From Pseudomonas sp. TH43 (GTDB lineage: Bacteria > Pseudomonadota > Gammaproteobacteria > Pseudomonadales > Pseudomonadaceae): DNA of 64,000 nucleotides. Each line of letters opens with the position of its first letter. The stretch's first letter is position 1. The DNA lies in the NCBI RefSeq assembly GCF_016650635.1, contig NZ_JAEKFI010000003.1, positions 1,178,001-1,242,000 on the forward strand, in the 5' to 3' direction. The notes below the pieces were generated by a model that saw nothing but the letters and a program-made list of their open reading frames with translations, was not told the DNA's origin and did no database searches. A program made the position numbers and the translations under genes. Shown here piece after piece: positions 6,930 to 15,136 of the stretch.

Positions 6930-9359
6930 CTAAAACTCCAAGGTGCTGGACAAGGAAATCTGCCGCGAATCCCCCATCGACACAAAGAACCGGCTCGCCG
7001 CCGAGGTGTAATAAGTGCGATCAAACAGGTTCTTCACGTTGAGCTGAAACTTGACCTTCTGCCCCTCGACTTTGGTGTCATACGTGGCAAACGCATCGGC
7101 CACGGTGTAGCTCGGCAGATCAAAATCATTCACCGCGTTGCCCGCACGTTCGCCGACATAACGCGCCCCGGCGCCGACGCGCAATTGATCGCCACCGATC
7201 ACACTGCCGAAGTCATACACCGCCGACAATGAGCCGCTGTTCTTCGCTACGTTCTGCAAACGCTTGCCTTTGTAATCCGGGTCTTCGGTGACTTCGGCAT
7301 CGGTGTAGGCGTAGCTGCCGATCATGCTCCAGCGCTCACTCAGTTGACCGCTCAGATCCAGTTCAAGACCACGCGAACGCACTTCGCCGGCGGCGCTGTA
7401 GATCGTCGTCGGGCCTTCAGCGTTGGCCACCAGCACGTTGCGTTTCTTGATGTCGAACAGCGCGATGTTGCCGGTGATTCTCCCCGGCAGATCCAGTCGC
7501 GCGCCCAACTCCCACGACTTGGCTTCTTCCGGCGCAATGCTGCCGTCGAGCACCGTGCTGCTGCCACTCAGCGGCGCGATCGTCGAGTTGGGTTTGAACG
7601 ATTCGGTGTAGCTGCCGTAGAACGACAAGGCGTCGGTGTAGCGATAGACCAGACCCGCACGAGGTACCCATTTCTGCCCGTTGCTGTCGGTGTTGGCCTT
7701 GAACGGCACGCCTTTGCCGGCGTACTGGTCGTACTCCTGAAAGCGCCCGCCCGCGACCAGAATCCACTGATCGGTGAGGTGAATCGAGTCCTGCATGAAC
7801 ACCGAATCGCTGCGCAGTTCATCGGTCTGCGCGCTGTCGGCGGCACTGACCGTGGTGCCTGCGACTTCACGGCCATAGACCGGATTGACGTAGCTGAAGG
7901 TGCTCAGGCTTTTCTGGCGGATCAGGTCGGCGCGGTAGATCTTGCGGTACTCGTCGTCAACGCCAAACACCAGATCATGCTGCATGCCCAGCACATTGAC
8001 TTTGCCTTCGAGGCTGGCCGTGGTGAAACGGTCGGTGCTGATCGCGTTTTGCGTGCCGTCCATGCTGCGGGTCAGCGTGCCTTTCTTGGTGTCGATAGCG
8101 GTTACGCGCACTTGACTGGCGTCGTAGGTTTCGCGGTTCCAGCTGTAGCCGAAGTGAGCTTTCCAGTCGTCATTCAGTTCATGGTCAGCTTCGAAGTGGT
8201 ACAGATCCGAGCGGCCTTCCATGTTGTTGAACGGCTCGTCGAGGCGCTCGTTGCGCGAGATGTCCAGTGGGTGATTGGTGCGCGGATCGATCAGCGTGCC
8301 ACGGTCGAACGGCGTGAGAAATTCACGGTGTTCGTAGCCGAACGTCAGCTGGGTGTTTTCGCCGAACCAGGCCAGCGAAGGGGCGATCAACGTTTCGCGG
8401 TGAGTGCCGAAATTGCGCCAGTAATCTTCATCTTCGTGATCCAGCACCATGCGATAGGCCAGCCCGGAATCGCCCAGTGCGCCGGTACTGTCGAAGGTGC
8501 CGCCGCTGCCGTTCTTGCCGTGGCCATAGGTCGAACCGCGCAAGGTCAGGGCGTTGTACTGGGCCAGCTGAGGCTTTTTGCTGACCATGTTGACCACGCC
8601 GCCCGGGTCTTGGATCCCGTAGAGCAAGGAGGCCGGCCCCTTGAGCACTTCGACGCGATCGACCGTGGCGTTCATGCCACGGCCCTGCACGATCGGCATG
8701 CCGTCACGCATGATCGAGCCGTTGCGGTTGTCGCCGAAACCACGCGTCATCACCGAATCCTGGGTGCTGCCCAACGTATTCCCTTGAGTGATACCGCTGA
8801 CGTTGGCCAGCGCATCGTCGAGGTTGCGCGGCGCCTGATCGCGGATGACCTGCGCCGGGATGACGTTGACGGTCTGCGGGGTTTCCTGCAACGACGCCGA
8901 GGAGCGCATCACCGAACTGGTTTCCGGCGGCTGATAACTCATCGAATCATCGCGCATCGAGGTGATGGTGGTGGCGCCGAGGTTGAGCGCGCCCTCGGTC
9001 GGTTTTGGCTCCAGCGCCAGGGTGTGGCTGTCGGTACGACGGAAGCTCAGACCCGAGCCGCTGAGCAGCCGTTGCAGCGCTTGCTCGGCGCTCATCTGAC
9101 CATTGACCGCAGGGGCAGTGAGACCGTAAGGCGCTTCATCGGTGTAGACCACGCTTTGCCCGGTGACCCGACTGAAGTCGTTCAGGGCTTGCGGCAACGG
9201 CTTGGCACCCAGTGCGAAATTGAACTGTTTCTGCGCCTGACTGCTGACGGTTTCAGCCGCGAGAGCGACGCTCATCGGCAACAGCGCCAACGCCGAAAAA
9301 CTCAACGCCGACACGCCCAACCACTGTTTGACCGAACCCGATTTTGCCCTGGACTTCAT
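6930..9359 (-). CDS. TonB-dependent ferric-siderophore receptor with signalling domain
   Basis: An 809-residue outer-membrane receptor. In order: signal peptide (about residues 1-35), an STN signalling domain (about 43-115, QFNFALGAKPLPQALNDFSR), a plug (ETPQTVNVIPAQVIRDQAP, then VDRVEVLKGPASLLYGIQDPGGVVNMVSK) and a C-terminal 22-strand barrel ending in the phenylalanine-terminated SLSSTLEF. I choose the ATG at 9359 because it opens a proper signal peptide; the open frame upstream crosses a REP repeat. The FecI- and FecR-like genes directly upstream on the same strand, plus the STN domain, indicate cell-surface signalling. The plug is closest in appearance to hydroxamate receptors of the FoxA/FiuA type, but the ligand is not certain. 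Confidence 0.92.
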   Translation of the reverse strand: MKSRAKSGSVKQWLGVSALSFSALALLPMSVALAAETVSSQAQKQFNFALGAKPLPQALNDFSRVTGQSVVYTDEAPYGLTAPAVNGQMSAEQALQRLLSGSGLSFRRTDSHTLALEPKPTEGALNLGATTITSMRDDSMSYQPPETSSVMRSSASLQETPQTVNVIPAQVIRDQAPRNLDDALANVSGITQGNTLGSTQDSVMTRGFGDNRNGSIMRDGMPIVQGRGMNATVDRVEVLKGPASLLYGIQDPGGVVNMVSKKPQLAQYNALTLRGSTYGHGKNGSGGTFDSTGALGDSGLAYRMVLDHEDEDYWRNFGTHRETLIAPSLAWFGENTQLTFGYEHREFLTPFDRGTLIDPRTNHPLDISRNERLDEPFNNMEGRSDLYHFEADHELNDDWKAHFGYSWNRETYDASQVRVTAIDTKKGTLTRSMDGTQNAISTDRFTTASLEGKVNVLGMQHDLVFGVDDEYRKIYRADLIRQKSLSTFSYVNPVYGREVAGTTVSAADSAQTDELRSDSVFMQDSIHLTDQWILVAGGRFQEYDQYAGKGVPFKANTDSNGQKWVPRAGLVYRYTDALSFYGSYTESFKPNSTIAPLSGSSTVLDGSIAPEEAKSWELGARLDLPGRITGNIALFDIKKRNVLVANAEGPTTIYSAAGEVRSRGLELDLSGQLSERWSMIGSYAYTDAEVTEDPDYKGKRLQNVAKNSGSLSAVYDFGSVIGGDQLRVGAGARYVGERAGNAVNDFDLPSYTVADAFATYDTKVEGQKVKFQLNVKNLFDRTYYTSAASRFFVSMGDSRQISLSSTLEF

Positions 9360-9492
9360 TGCTCTATGACCTGTGTAGAACCGCAACGGATGCGAATGAC
9401 TCGCAGTTTCAGTCACTACACGGATGGGACTCGGGTTTACCTCACCACAAATCTGAAAATATTTTTGGGGGTGTGTTGTCGGGCCCGACGCC

Positions 9493-9567
9493 TTCGCGGG
9501 CAGGCTCGCTCCCACAGGGATTTTTTATCGATAACAGATCCAGTGTGGGAGCGAGCCTGCTCGCGAA
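9493..9567. repeat. REP-type inverted repeat pair (GTGGGAGCGAGCCTGCTCGCGA family)
   Basis: TTCGCGGGCAGGCTCGCTCC on the left and GGAGCGAGCCTGCTCGCGAA on the right. The pair fills the 220 bp between fecR-like and receptor genes, and could attenuate or separate receptor transcription from the regulatory genes. Confidence 0.85.
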
Positions 9568-9580
9568 GAGGCCAGTGGCC

Positions 9581-10570
9581 TCAACGCAAAATAATCAGAT
9601 GCCCCAACACCTGATGCTGCTCAAACCCCAACACCCCTTGCAGGGAACTCAACACAGCCTGCGGATCCTTGCTCGGGAAACTGCCACTGACCTTGCGCGC
9701 TGCCAGCTCATCGTTGAGTAGCACGATCCGTCCGGGGTAATACCGGCGCAAATCTTCCACGACATCCGCCAGCGTCGACTTGTAGTAAGTCAGCCAGCCC
9801 TGACGCCAGGCCAGTTGCGCCTCACTGTCCACCGCATGCAGTTTTTGCGCTGCGCCCTGACCGTAGGCGACTTGCTGCCCCGCCGTAACAATCTGCTGTT
9901 CGCCTTGACGATCCGCCTTCACGCCAACGCGTCCCGACAACACCGTGACCTGCGCGCCGTGCGGCTGCAGACGCACTTCAAATTGCGTCCCGAGCACCCG
10001 CGCCTCACCTTTTTCCGCTGCTACTACAAACGGATCACCCGTGTGCGTGACGCTGAAAAAACCGGCACCGCGACGTAACTGAACATGCCGCTCACCTTTG
10101 CTGAAGTCCACGGCGATGGCGCTGTCGGCATCGAGGGTCACTTGCGATTGATCCGCCAGGGTCACCGTGCGGATCTCGCCAGGTGCCGAGACATAATCAG
10201 CGCCCAGATCGTCGGCCCAGCGTTGCGGTTGCCATCCCGTACCGAGGCTGACCATCAGCAGCAGACACGCCGCCATCGCCAGCACTCCCGACCAACGCAG
10301 CAGCGGCGTACGACGCGGACGCTCCATGGCATTGAGATAGCCTTGCAACGCCAAGGCGTCTTCAGCGGCCAAAATCTGCGCCGGGCCTTCGCTCAATTCC
10401 CACACGACCTGGGCCTGGGCGTACGCCTCGGCATGCGCCGGATCTGCACGCAGCCATTGGCTGAAAATCAGTTGATCGCCAGCACTCGGTCGATCATGCA
10501 ACAGGCTCAGCCAGGCAAAAGCCGCCTGCTCCTGAGCGGGCGTCGGGCTGACGCGGTCGATGTGAGTCAC
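9581..10570 (-). CDS. FecR-family anti-sigma/signal transducer
   Basis: A 329-residue inner-membrane regulator. The N-terminal cytoplasmic DUF4880-like segment (QEQAAFAWLSLLHDRPS, then FSQWLRADPAHAEAYAQA) binds the sigma factor. One membrane helix follows near residue 95 (WSGVLAMAACLLLMVSL), then the periplasmic FecR domain (SAPGEIRTVTLADQSQVTLDADSAIAVDF) and an STN-like tail. It overlaps the sigma gene by 4 nt, so the two are translationally coupled. It should relay receptor occupancy to the sigma factor. Confidence 0.92.
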   Translation of the reverse strand: MTHIDRVSPTPAQEQAAFAWLSLLHDRPSAGDQLIFSQWLRADPAHAEAYAQAQVVWELSEGPAQILAAEDALALQGYLNAMERPRRTPLLRWSGVLAMAACLLLMVSLGTGWQPQRWADDLGADYVSAPGEIRTVTLADQSQVTLDADSAIAVDFSKGERHVQLRRGAGFFSVTHTGDPFVVAAEKGEARVLGTQFEVRLQPHGAQVTVLSGRVGVKADRQGEQQIVTAGQQVAYGQGAAQKLHAVDSEAQLAWRQGWLTYYKSTLADVVEDLRRYYPGRIVLLNDELAARKVSGSFPSKDPQAVLSSLQGVLGFEQHQVLGHLIILR

Positions 10571-11133
10571 GGTGCTTTCCCTGGCGTGCGTGGCGCGGGT
10601 TCGCGCAGGCTGGCCTTGCAGGCCTCGAGGGCGCGCATCATATGTTTTTCCACGGCACTTTGGGACAGGCCCATGGCTTTGGCGATTTCCGCGTATTTGC
10701 GACCGTGGATGCGATTGAGCAAAAAGATCTGCCGCGTGCGCTCGGGCAACGCGCGCAATGCCGCTTCGACATGGCGCAGATCATTGCCCGCTTCTAGCGC
10801 GGCTTGCGGCTCGCTGCCGTGACTGTCCGGCGCGTCCGGTTGCCAGCCTTCGTTGACGCGCGTGCGCGTGCCTTCGCTGCGCAAATGGTCGATGGCGATA
10901 TTGCCGGCGCAGCGCAGCAGATACGTGCCGAGTTCCTCGACCTGCACCAACGGCCGGCGCCAGAAACGCAAAAACAAATCCTGCACCAGATCCGCCGCCG
11001 TCGCCCGGCAGCCGACTCGCCGGTTGACCAAGGCTTCCATTTGCGAACGCTGGGACAGGAACACCTGAAGAAAATGCGCACGCGCGCCACGTGGCTCGTC
11101 GTCGCGTGAATCCGGCGGCAGACCGATCAGCAT
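10567..11133 (-). CDS. FecI-type ECF sigma factor
   Basis: A 188-residue ECF sigma factor with sigma-70 region 2 (ATAADLVQDLFLRFWRRP) and region 4 (LPERTRQIFLLNRIHGRKYAEIAKAMGLSQSAVEKHM). Its start lies 1 nt beyond the stop of the DUF3325 gene, and its end overlaps the FecR-like gene, so it is mid-operon. It should drive transcription of the siderophore receptor when released by the FecR-like partner. Confidence 0.92.
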   Translation of the reverse strand: MLIGLPPDSRDDEPRGARAHFLQVFLSQRSQMEALVNRRVGCRATAADLVQDLFLRFWRRPLVQVEELGTYLLRCAGNIAIDHLRSEGTRTRVNEGWQPDAPDSHGSEPQAALEAGNDLRHVEAALRALPERTRQIFLLNRIHGRKYAEIAKAMGLSQSAVEKHMMRALEACKASLREPAPRTPGKAP

Positions 11134-11134
11134 T

Positions 11135-11461
11135 TCAGCTCAGCGCCCATGCGGCGACCGGACTGGCCAACAGGCTCGCAGCGGCCAACGCCAACGCCAG
11201 ACGCGGGCGGTAAGGCAGCAGCAACACCAGCACGAGTGCGCTGAGCATCAACACCGCGAACCAGTCGACCAGACCGAAACTCCAGCCGCCCGCCGCCACC
11301 GCCGCCCACAGCGACAATGCCAGCAACGACCAGCCAACCAGTTTCAAGGCCTGAGCGCGGCGAACAGACGGTTTGTTGCCGAGCAATTCATCGTGGTGCC
11401 GAGGCATCGACAGGCACAGTGCGCTGAACCCGGCGTAAGTGAGCAATAGCGGCAACAACAT
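11135..11461 (-). CDS. DUF3325 small membrane protein
   Basis: A 108-residue protein with three to four hydrophobic helices and little else (LLPLLLTYAGFSALCLSMPRHHDELLG at the start). It matches the DUF3325 type found beside PepSY and DUF3649 genes in iron-uptake loci. It overlaps the end of the PepSY gene by one base. A role in periplasmic iron reduction or release from the siderophore is an inference from context. Confidence 0.8.
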   Translation of the reverse strand: MLLPLLLTYAGFSALCLSMPRHHDELLGNKPSVRRAQALKLVGWSLLALSLWAAVAAGGWSFGLVDWFAVLMLSALVLVLLLPYRPRLALALAAASLLASPVAAWALS

Positions 11462-13044
11462 CAGTTTGCCCCTTGCTCAAGCGTGACCGGCCGACTGGCT
11501 TCGCGCGATGTTCTTTTGACCCTGACGGTGTTGCCGGCGCGGTGCATTTTCATCGCCGCCCAAACCAGCAACAGGCCTGTTGCGAGACACGTCAGGTCGA
11601 ACCCCGCCAGCGCCCAATCGCCCTGCGCCAAGGTGGCCGCGAGATTCCACGGAGTCAGCGCATTGATCAGCGGCAGCGCAATAAACAGCAGCGCGCCGGA
11701 CGCAAGTTGCTCAACCCAAGCCCTGCGCCCCCGACGCAGCAAGGCATGCACAACACTCAAACCCCAGGTGGTGAAAAATGCATTCACTTCCCAGTCCGCA
11801 CGCTCGGCCATGCTCACTGGCAGTAGACGGTTGGCGAGGAAAAACATCGCCACCGCTGCCACCAGGCCGCTCATGCTGGCAATGTTCAGCACTTCTACCA
11901 AACGCAGTTCGAACGGCATGACGCCGCTCTTGGCGTGTTTGAGCTGACGCTTGCCGAGCCAGATCACCAGTCCGGTGCCGATCATCGCCGTGCCGGCCAG
12001 ACCGCAGATGAAATACAGCCAACGCAACAGCGGACCGGCGAAGTGCCCCATGTGTAAGCCATAGAACGTCCCACCCACCGCCATCGCCGCCGGTTGATCA
12101 GGTGTGCTGCCGAGCATTTCGCCAGTGACACCGTTAAAGGTCACGGCACTGCCGAAATCGTGGACGATGCGATCACCCGCCCGGGACAACACTACCGTGG
12201 CATTGGCATCCCCCGGATTGTTCACCGAAAGCCGTGCAGTGTGGCCGCCTGACCATTGCTCACTGGCTTTGCTCAACAGCGGCGCCATGGCTGCCAGCGG
12301 CGCAGCGACATTCGCCCGTTCCGGCGTCTTCGAGGCCGGGAAAACTTCGTCATAGAACGTGCGCACGTCACTGCCATAGGACGCCACGATGCTGGCGGGC
12401 ATGACCATCGACATGAAAATCACCAGGCTGCTGTAGGTGATCATCAAGTGAAACGGCAACACCAGCACGCCCACGGCGTTATGCCCGTCGAGCCAGGAAC
12501 GCTGGCCTTTGCGCGGTCGGAAGGTGAAGAAGTCCTTGAAGATTTTCTTGTGGGTGATGATCCCGGTGATCAGTGCGACAAACATCACCATGGCCGCGAT
12601 GGTCGACAGCCAGCGTCCCCACGGATAAGGCATCTGCAACTGGAAATGAAAGCGGTAAAAGAACTCGCCGCCCATGCTTTCGCGGCCCTGCACTTCAGCG
12701 CCGGTTTGCGCGTCGAGGGTTTTCGATTCGAAGCGCCCGCGCTCGCCGGTTTTTGCCGGTGCCTGCTGCCAACGCACCGTGAGGCCGGGATCACGGGCAT
12801 CGGGCAAATCGATCAGCCAGCGTGAGGCGCCGGCCGCATGTTGTTGCAGATAGTCCTCGGCCAACGTCAGGCTGGTTTCGGCATTGACTGATCGCGCCGC
12901 AATTTCCGGCTGCATCCAGTGACTGATTTCATCCTTGAAGTAGGCCAGGGTGCCGGTCAGGAAAATCGCGAACAACAGCCAGCCGAAGATCAGTCCCGTC
13001 CAGGTGTGCAACCAGGCCATCGCCTGACGAAAACCCTCTTTCAT
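11461..13044 (-). CDS. PepSY-domain inner-membrane protein of siderophore locus
   Basis: A 527-residue PepSY-associated membrane protein, the family that includes FoxB and FpvG and is implicated in reducing siderophore-bound iron. Membrane helices are at about 15-37 (WLHTWTGLIFGWLLFAIFLT), 140-160, 195-220 and several near the C-terminus. PepSY-like periplasmic parts lie between. Paired histidines in helices (LHTWTG, LPFHLMITYSS, GLHMGHFAGPLLRW) fit haem or metal ligands. The start at 13044 overlaps the DUF3649 stop by 4 nt; the longer open frame upstream is a shadow. Confidence 0.9.
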   Translation of the reverse strand: MKEGFRQAMAWLHTWTGLIFGWLLFAIFLTGTLAYFKDEISHWMQPEIAARSVNAETSLTLAEDYLQQHAAGASRWLIDLPDARDPGLTVRWQQAPAKTGERGRFESKTLDAQTGAEVQGRESMGGEFFYRFHFQLQMPYPWGRWLSTIAAMVMFVALITGIITHKKIFKDFFTFRPRKGQRSWLDGHNAVGVLVLPFHLMITYSSLVIFMSMVMPASIVASYGSDVRTFYDEVFPASKTPERANVAAPLAAMAPLLSKASEQWSGGHTARLSVNNPGDANATVVLSRAGDRIVHDFGSAVTFNGVTGEMLGSTPDQPAAMAVGGTFYGLHMGHFAGPLLRWLYFICGLAGTAMIGTGLVIWLGKRQLKHAKSGVMPFELRLVEVLNIASMSGLVAAVAMFFLANRLLPVSMAERADWEVNAFFTTWGLSVVHALLRRGRRAWVEQLASGALLFIALPLINALTPWNLAATLAQGDWALAGFDLTCLATGLLLVWAAMKMHRAGNTVRVKRTSREASRPVTLEQGAN

Positions 13045-13346
13045 GCGTAACCCAAGCCGCGCGCCGCGCCAGAGACAGTTGCCAGAATCACGCTCGGCAC
13101 CAGCAAACCGACCCACGCCGACCACGCGGTGCGGCAGGCGAAGCACCAGAGCACCGCCACCAGATAGACCAGAAACGAAACGGTCATGCCGGTCACCACG
13201 GCTTCGGCGCGGTTCATCGGCAACCACAGCGTCAGCGTGACACTCGCCAGCGCCGCTACCAGATAACCACCAAACACCGCCGCCAGCACCCGCGAGGTGA
13301 CGGCCAGACGATAGGACATGGGAAGTGTGGCGAGTTTGGCTTTCAT
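13041..13346 (-). CDS. DUF3649 membrane protein, first gene of siderophore operon
   Basis: A 101-residue protein with three hydrophobic helices (VFGGYLVAALASVTLTLWLP, MTVSFLVYLVAVLWCFACR, LVPSVILATVSGAARGLGY), the DUF3649 type seen beside PepSY genes. I choose the ATG at 13346 (MKAKLATLPMSYRL) because it has CAGGG about 8 nt upstream and lies downstream of the Fur-box-like site. An in-frame ATG at 13436 would place the coding start upstream of that site. It is the promoter-proximal gene of the leftward operon. Confidence 0.8.
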   Translation of the reverse strand: MKAKLATLPMSYRLAVTSRVLAAVFGGYLVAALASVTLTLWLPMNRAEAVVTGMTVSFLVYLVAVLWCFACRTAWSAWVGLLVPSVILATVSGAARGLGYA

Positions 13347-13403
13347 GTTTCGACCCTGAAACGAAAATGGCCGGCCGACAAGCCGAACCCACAGGCGAGC
13401 AAT

Positions 13404-13422
13404 ATTAATGATAAATATTCTC
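13404..13422. promoter_or_regulatory. Fur box candidate in divergent iron-uptake promoter
   Basis: ATTAATGATAAATATTCTC matches the 19-bp consensus GATAATGATAATCATTATC at 14 positions by my alignment, including the AATGATAA core. It lies between the leftward DUF3649-receptor operon and the rightward fecI gene, so one Fur site could repress both when iron is ample. Confidence 0.7.
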
Positions 13423-13440
13423 ATACGCAAAAGCATCTGA

Positions 13441-13470
13441 TTGCCGGCCAGGGTCTTCGCCCCCTACAAT
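13441..13470 (+). promoter_or_regulatory. Putative sigma-70 promoter of fecI
   Basis: TTGCCG at 13441 and TACAAT at 13465 are separated by 18 bp, ahead of the fecI start at 13537. It lies just right of the Fur-box candidate, a position suited to Fur repression. Confidence 0.5.
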
Positions 13471-13536
13471 GCGAACAGTTCTTGTTCTCTAACGCATGCT
13501 CTCAACCGCGTCACGAAAGCGCCCGGAGTCATACCG

Positions 13537-14025
13537 TTGTCGTCCGCCCACCCTGTCGAATCGCTCTACCAGGCCCACCACAGCTGGCTCACCGGCTGGC
13601 TGCGGCGCAAACTCGGCTGCCCGGACAGCGCAGCAGATCTGGCGCAGGACACGTTCATCAAGGTACTGACCGCCCGCGAACCACCGGTAATCATCGAACC
13701 ACGCGCGTTCCTCACTACGCTCGCCAAGCGGGTTTTGTTCAATCATTACCGCCGTCAGGATCTGGAGCGCGCCTATCTCGACACGCTGGCGCAAATGCCG
13801 GAAATGGTCGCGCCGTCGGAAGAACACAAAGCAATCATCCTGCAAACCCTGATCGAGCTGGATGAGTTGCTTGATGGCTTGCCGCGTCAGGTCAAACGCG
13901 CGTTTTTGCTGGCGCAGGTCGACGGCCTGACGTATCCACAGATCGCTGCAGAACTGGACATATCTGTAGCCACGGTCAAACGTCACCTGAACAAAGCGGC
14001 GCTGCGCTGCTACTTCGCGCTATGA
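13537..14025 (+). CDS. fecI: FecI-type ECF sigma factor for ferric citrate locus
   Basis: A 162-residue ECF sigma factor if started at the TTG at 13537, which has GGAG 8 nt upstream and gives the family N-terminus MSSAHPVESLYQAHHSWL. The longer open frame begins inside the promoter region. Region 2 (DSAADLAQDTFIKVL) and region 4 (LPRQVKRAFLLAQVDGLTYPQIAAELDISVATVKRHL) are intact. It overlaps fecR by 4 nt. With FecR and the downstream FecA it forms the ferric-dicitrate signalling trio and should transcribe fecA. Confidence 0.92.
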   Translation: MSSAHPVESLYQAHHSWLTGWLRRKLGCPDSAADLAQDTFIKVLTAREPPVIIEPRAFLTTLAKRVLFNHYRRQDLERAYLDTLAQMPEMVAPSEEHKAIILQTLIELDELLDGLPRQVKRAFLLAQVDGLTYPQIAAELDISVATVKRHLNKAALRCYFAL

Positions 14026-14954
14026 ACCGCACTGCGGATTTTTCCTCGCTAGTGGCCGAGCAGGCAGTGCACTGGCTGATGGAAATGCAGCAAGGTGCAT
14101 TCACCCCGCGCCAGCAACAGGCGTGGCAGCAGTGGATGGATGCTCACAGCGAGCACCGAAGGGCGTGGGAACACATTCAACGGGTCAACCAGCGCTTGCG
14201 TGGTGTGTCTTCGCCGCTGGCGCATGCAGCGTTGAACGCGCCGAAGTCCGGCAGCCGCCGCCAGGCACTGAAACTGCTGCTGATTCTTGGCGCCGGCTCG
14301 GCAGTGACCTGGGGCATGCGCGAGCACAATCCGCTGCCGTCGCTGCTCGCCGACTATCGCAGCCCGATTGGCCAACGGCGCAAGGTGGCGTTGGATGCGG
14401 GCAGTCAGTTGCAACTCAACACGGCCAGTGCGGCGGATGTCGATGGAGCGCAGCGGCTGATCCGCTTGCTCGAAGGCGAAATCCTCCTGACGGCCACGCA
14501 ACCGTTCGAAGTGCGCACGGCTCAGGGCATTCTGAAAACCCAGGGCGCGCGCCTCAATGTGCGGCAGTTTGCCGATCGCACGCAGGTGGCGGTGTTTGAA
14601 GGTCGGGTCGAGCTGACCGCCAGCGGACGCCCGCCAATGCTGCTGCCCGTCGCCCGGCAACTGAACTTCACCTCGACGTCGGTCAGCGAAGCCAGACCGT
14701 TGGACGCCAACAGCGGTGCCTGGGCCGACGGCATGCTGGTGGCAGCGCACATGCGTCTGGGTGACTTCCTTGATGAGCTTGGACGTTATCGTCGCGGGCA
14801 GTTGCATTGCGACAAGAACGTCGCCGACTTGCTGATCTCGGGGACTTATCCACTGGATGACAGTGAGCGGATTCTTGATCTGCTGGAAATCAGTCTGCCG
14901 GTGAAGGTGAAGCGCTTTACCCGTTATTGGGTGACCGTCGAGGCACGGGTTTAA
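14022..14954 (+). CDS. fecR: FecR anti-sigma/signal transducer
   Basis: A 310-residue FecR protein. The N-terminal cytoplasmic part contains the conserved tryptophans (VHWLMEMQQGAFTPRQQQAWQQWM, then HRRAWEHIQRVNQRL). A single membrane helix sits near residue 90 (LKLLLILGAGSAVTWGM). The FecR periplasmic domain follows (RSPIGQRRKVALDAGSQLQLNT), ending in an STN-interacting tail. Its start overlaps the fecI stop. It links FecA occupancy to FecI activity. Confidence 0.92.
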   Translation: MNRTADFSSLVAEQAVHWLMEMQQGAFTPRQQQAWQQWMDAHSEHRRAWEHIQRVNQRLRGVSSPLAHAALNAPKSGSRRQALKLLLILGAGSAVTWGMREHNPLPSLLADYRSPIGQRRKVALDAGSQLQLNTASAADVDGAQRLIRLLEGEILLTATQPFEVRTAQGILKTQGARLNVRQFADRTQVAVFEGRVELTASGRPPMLLPVARQLNFTSTSVSEARPLDANSGAWADGMLVAAHMRLGDFLDELGRYRRGQLHCDKNVADLLISGTYPLDDSERILDLLEISLPVKVKRFTRYWVTVEARV

Positions 14955-14961
14955 CCCGCAA

Positions 14962-15050
14962 AGATCAAAAGATCGCAACCTTCGGCAACGCCTACCTGGG
15001 TGGACGCGTTTGCAATGCAAGCGCTGCCGCAGACTGCGATCTTTTGATCT
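14962..15050. repeat. REP-type inverted repeat between fecR and fecA
   Basis: AGATCAAAAGATCGCAACC and the mirrored TGCGATCTTTTGATCT, enclosing a REP core. It separates the sigma/anti-sigma pair from fecA. The fecA promoter should lie between this palindrome and the start at 15137. Confidence 0.8.
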
Positions 15051-15136
15051 GCAAAAAAATAAATGAGCCGTTTTTCAGATCTGGCGTGACAGAGAAGGAA
15101 AGCCCCCTTGATTCAACCTTCTCAGGATCACCCACC

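Noticed and set aside
7344..9614. 756-codon plus-strand open frame opposite the siderophore receptor
   Set aside because: Antisense shadow; the minus strand encodes a complete TonB receptor.
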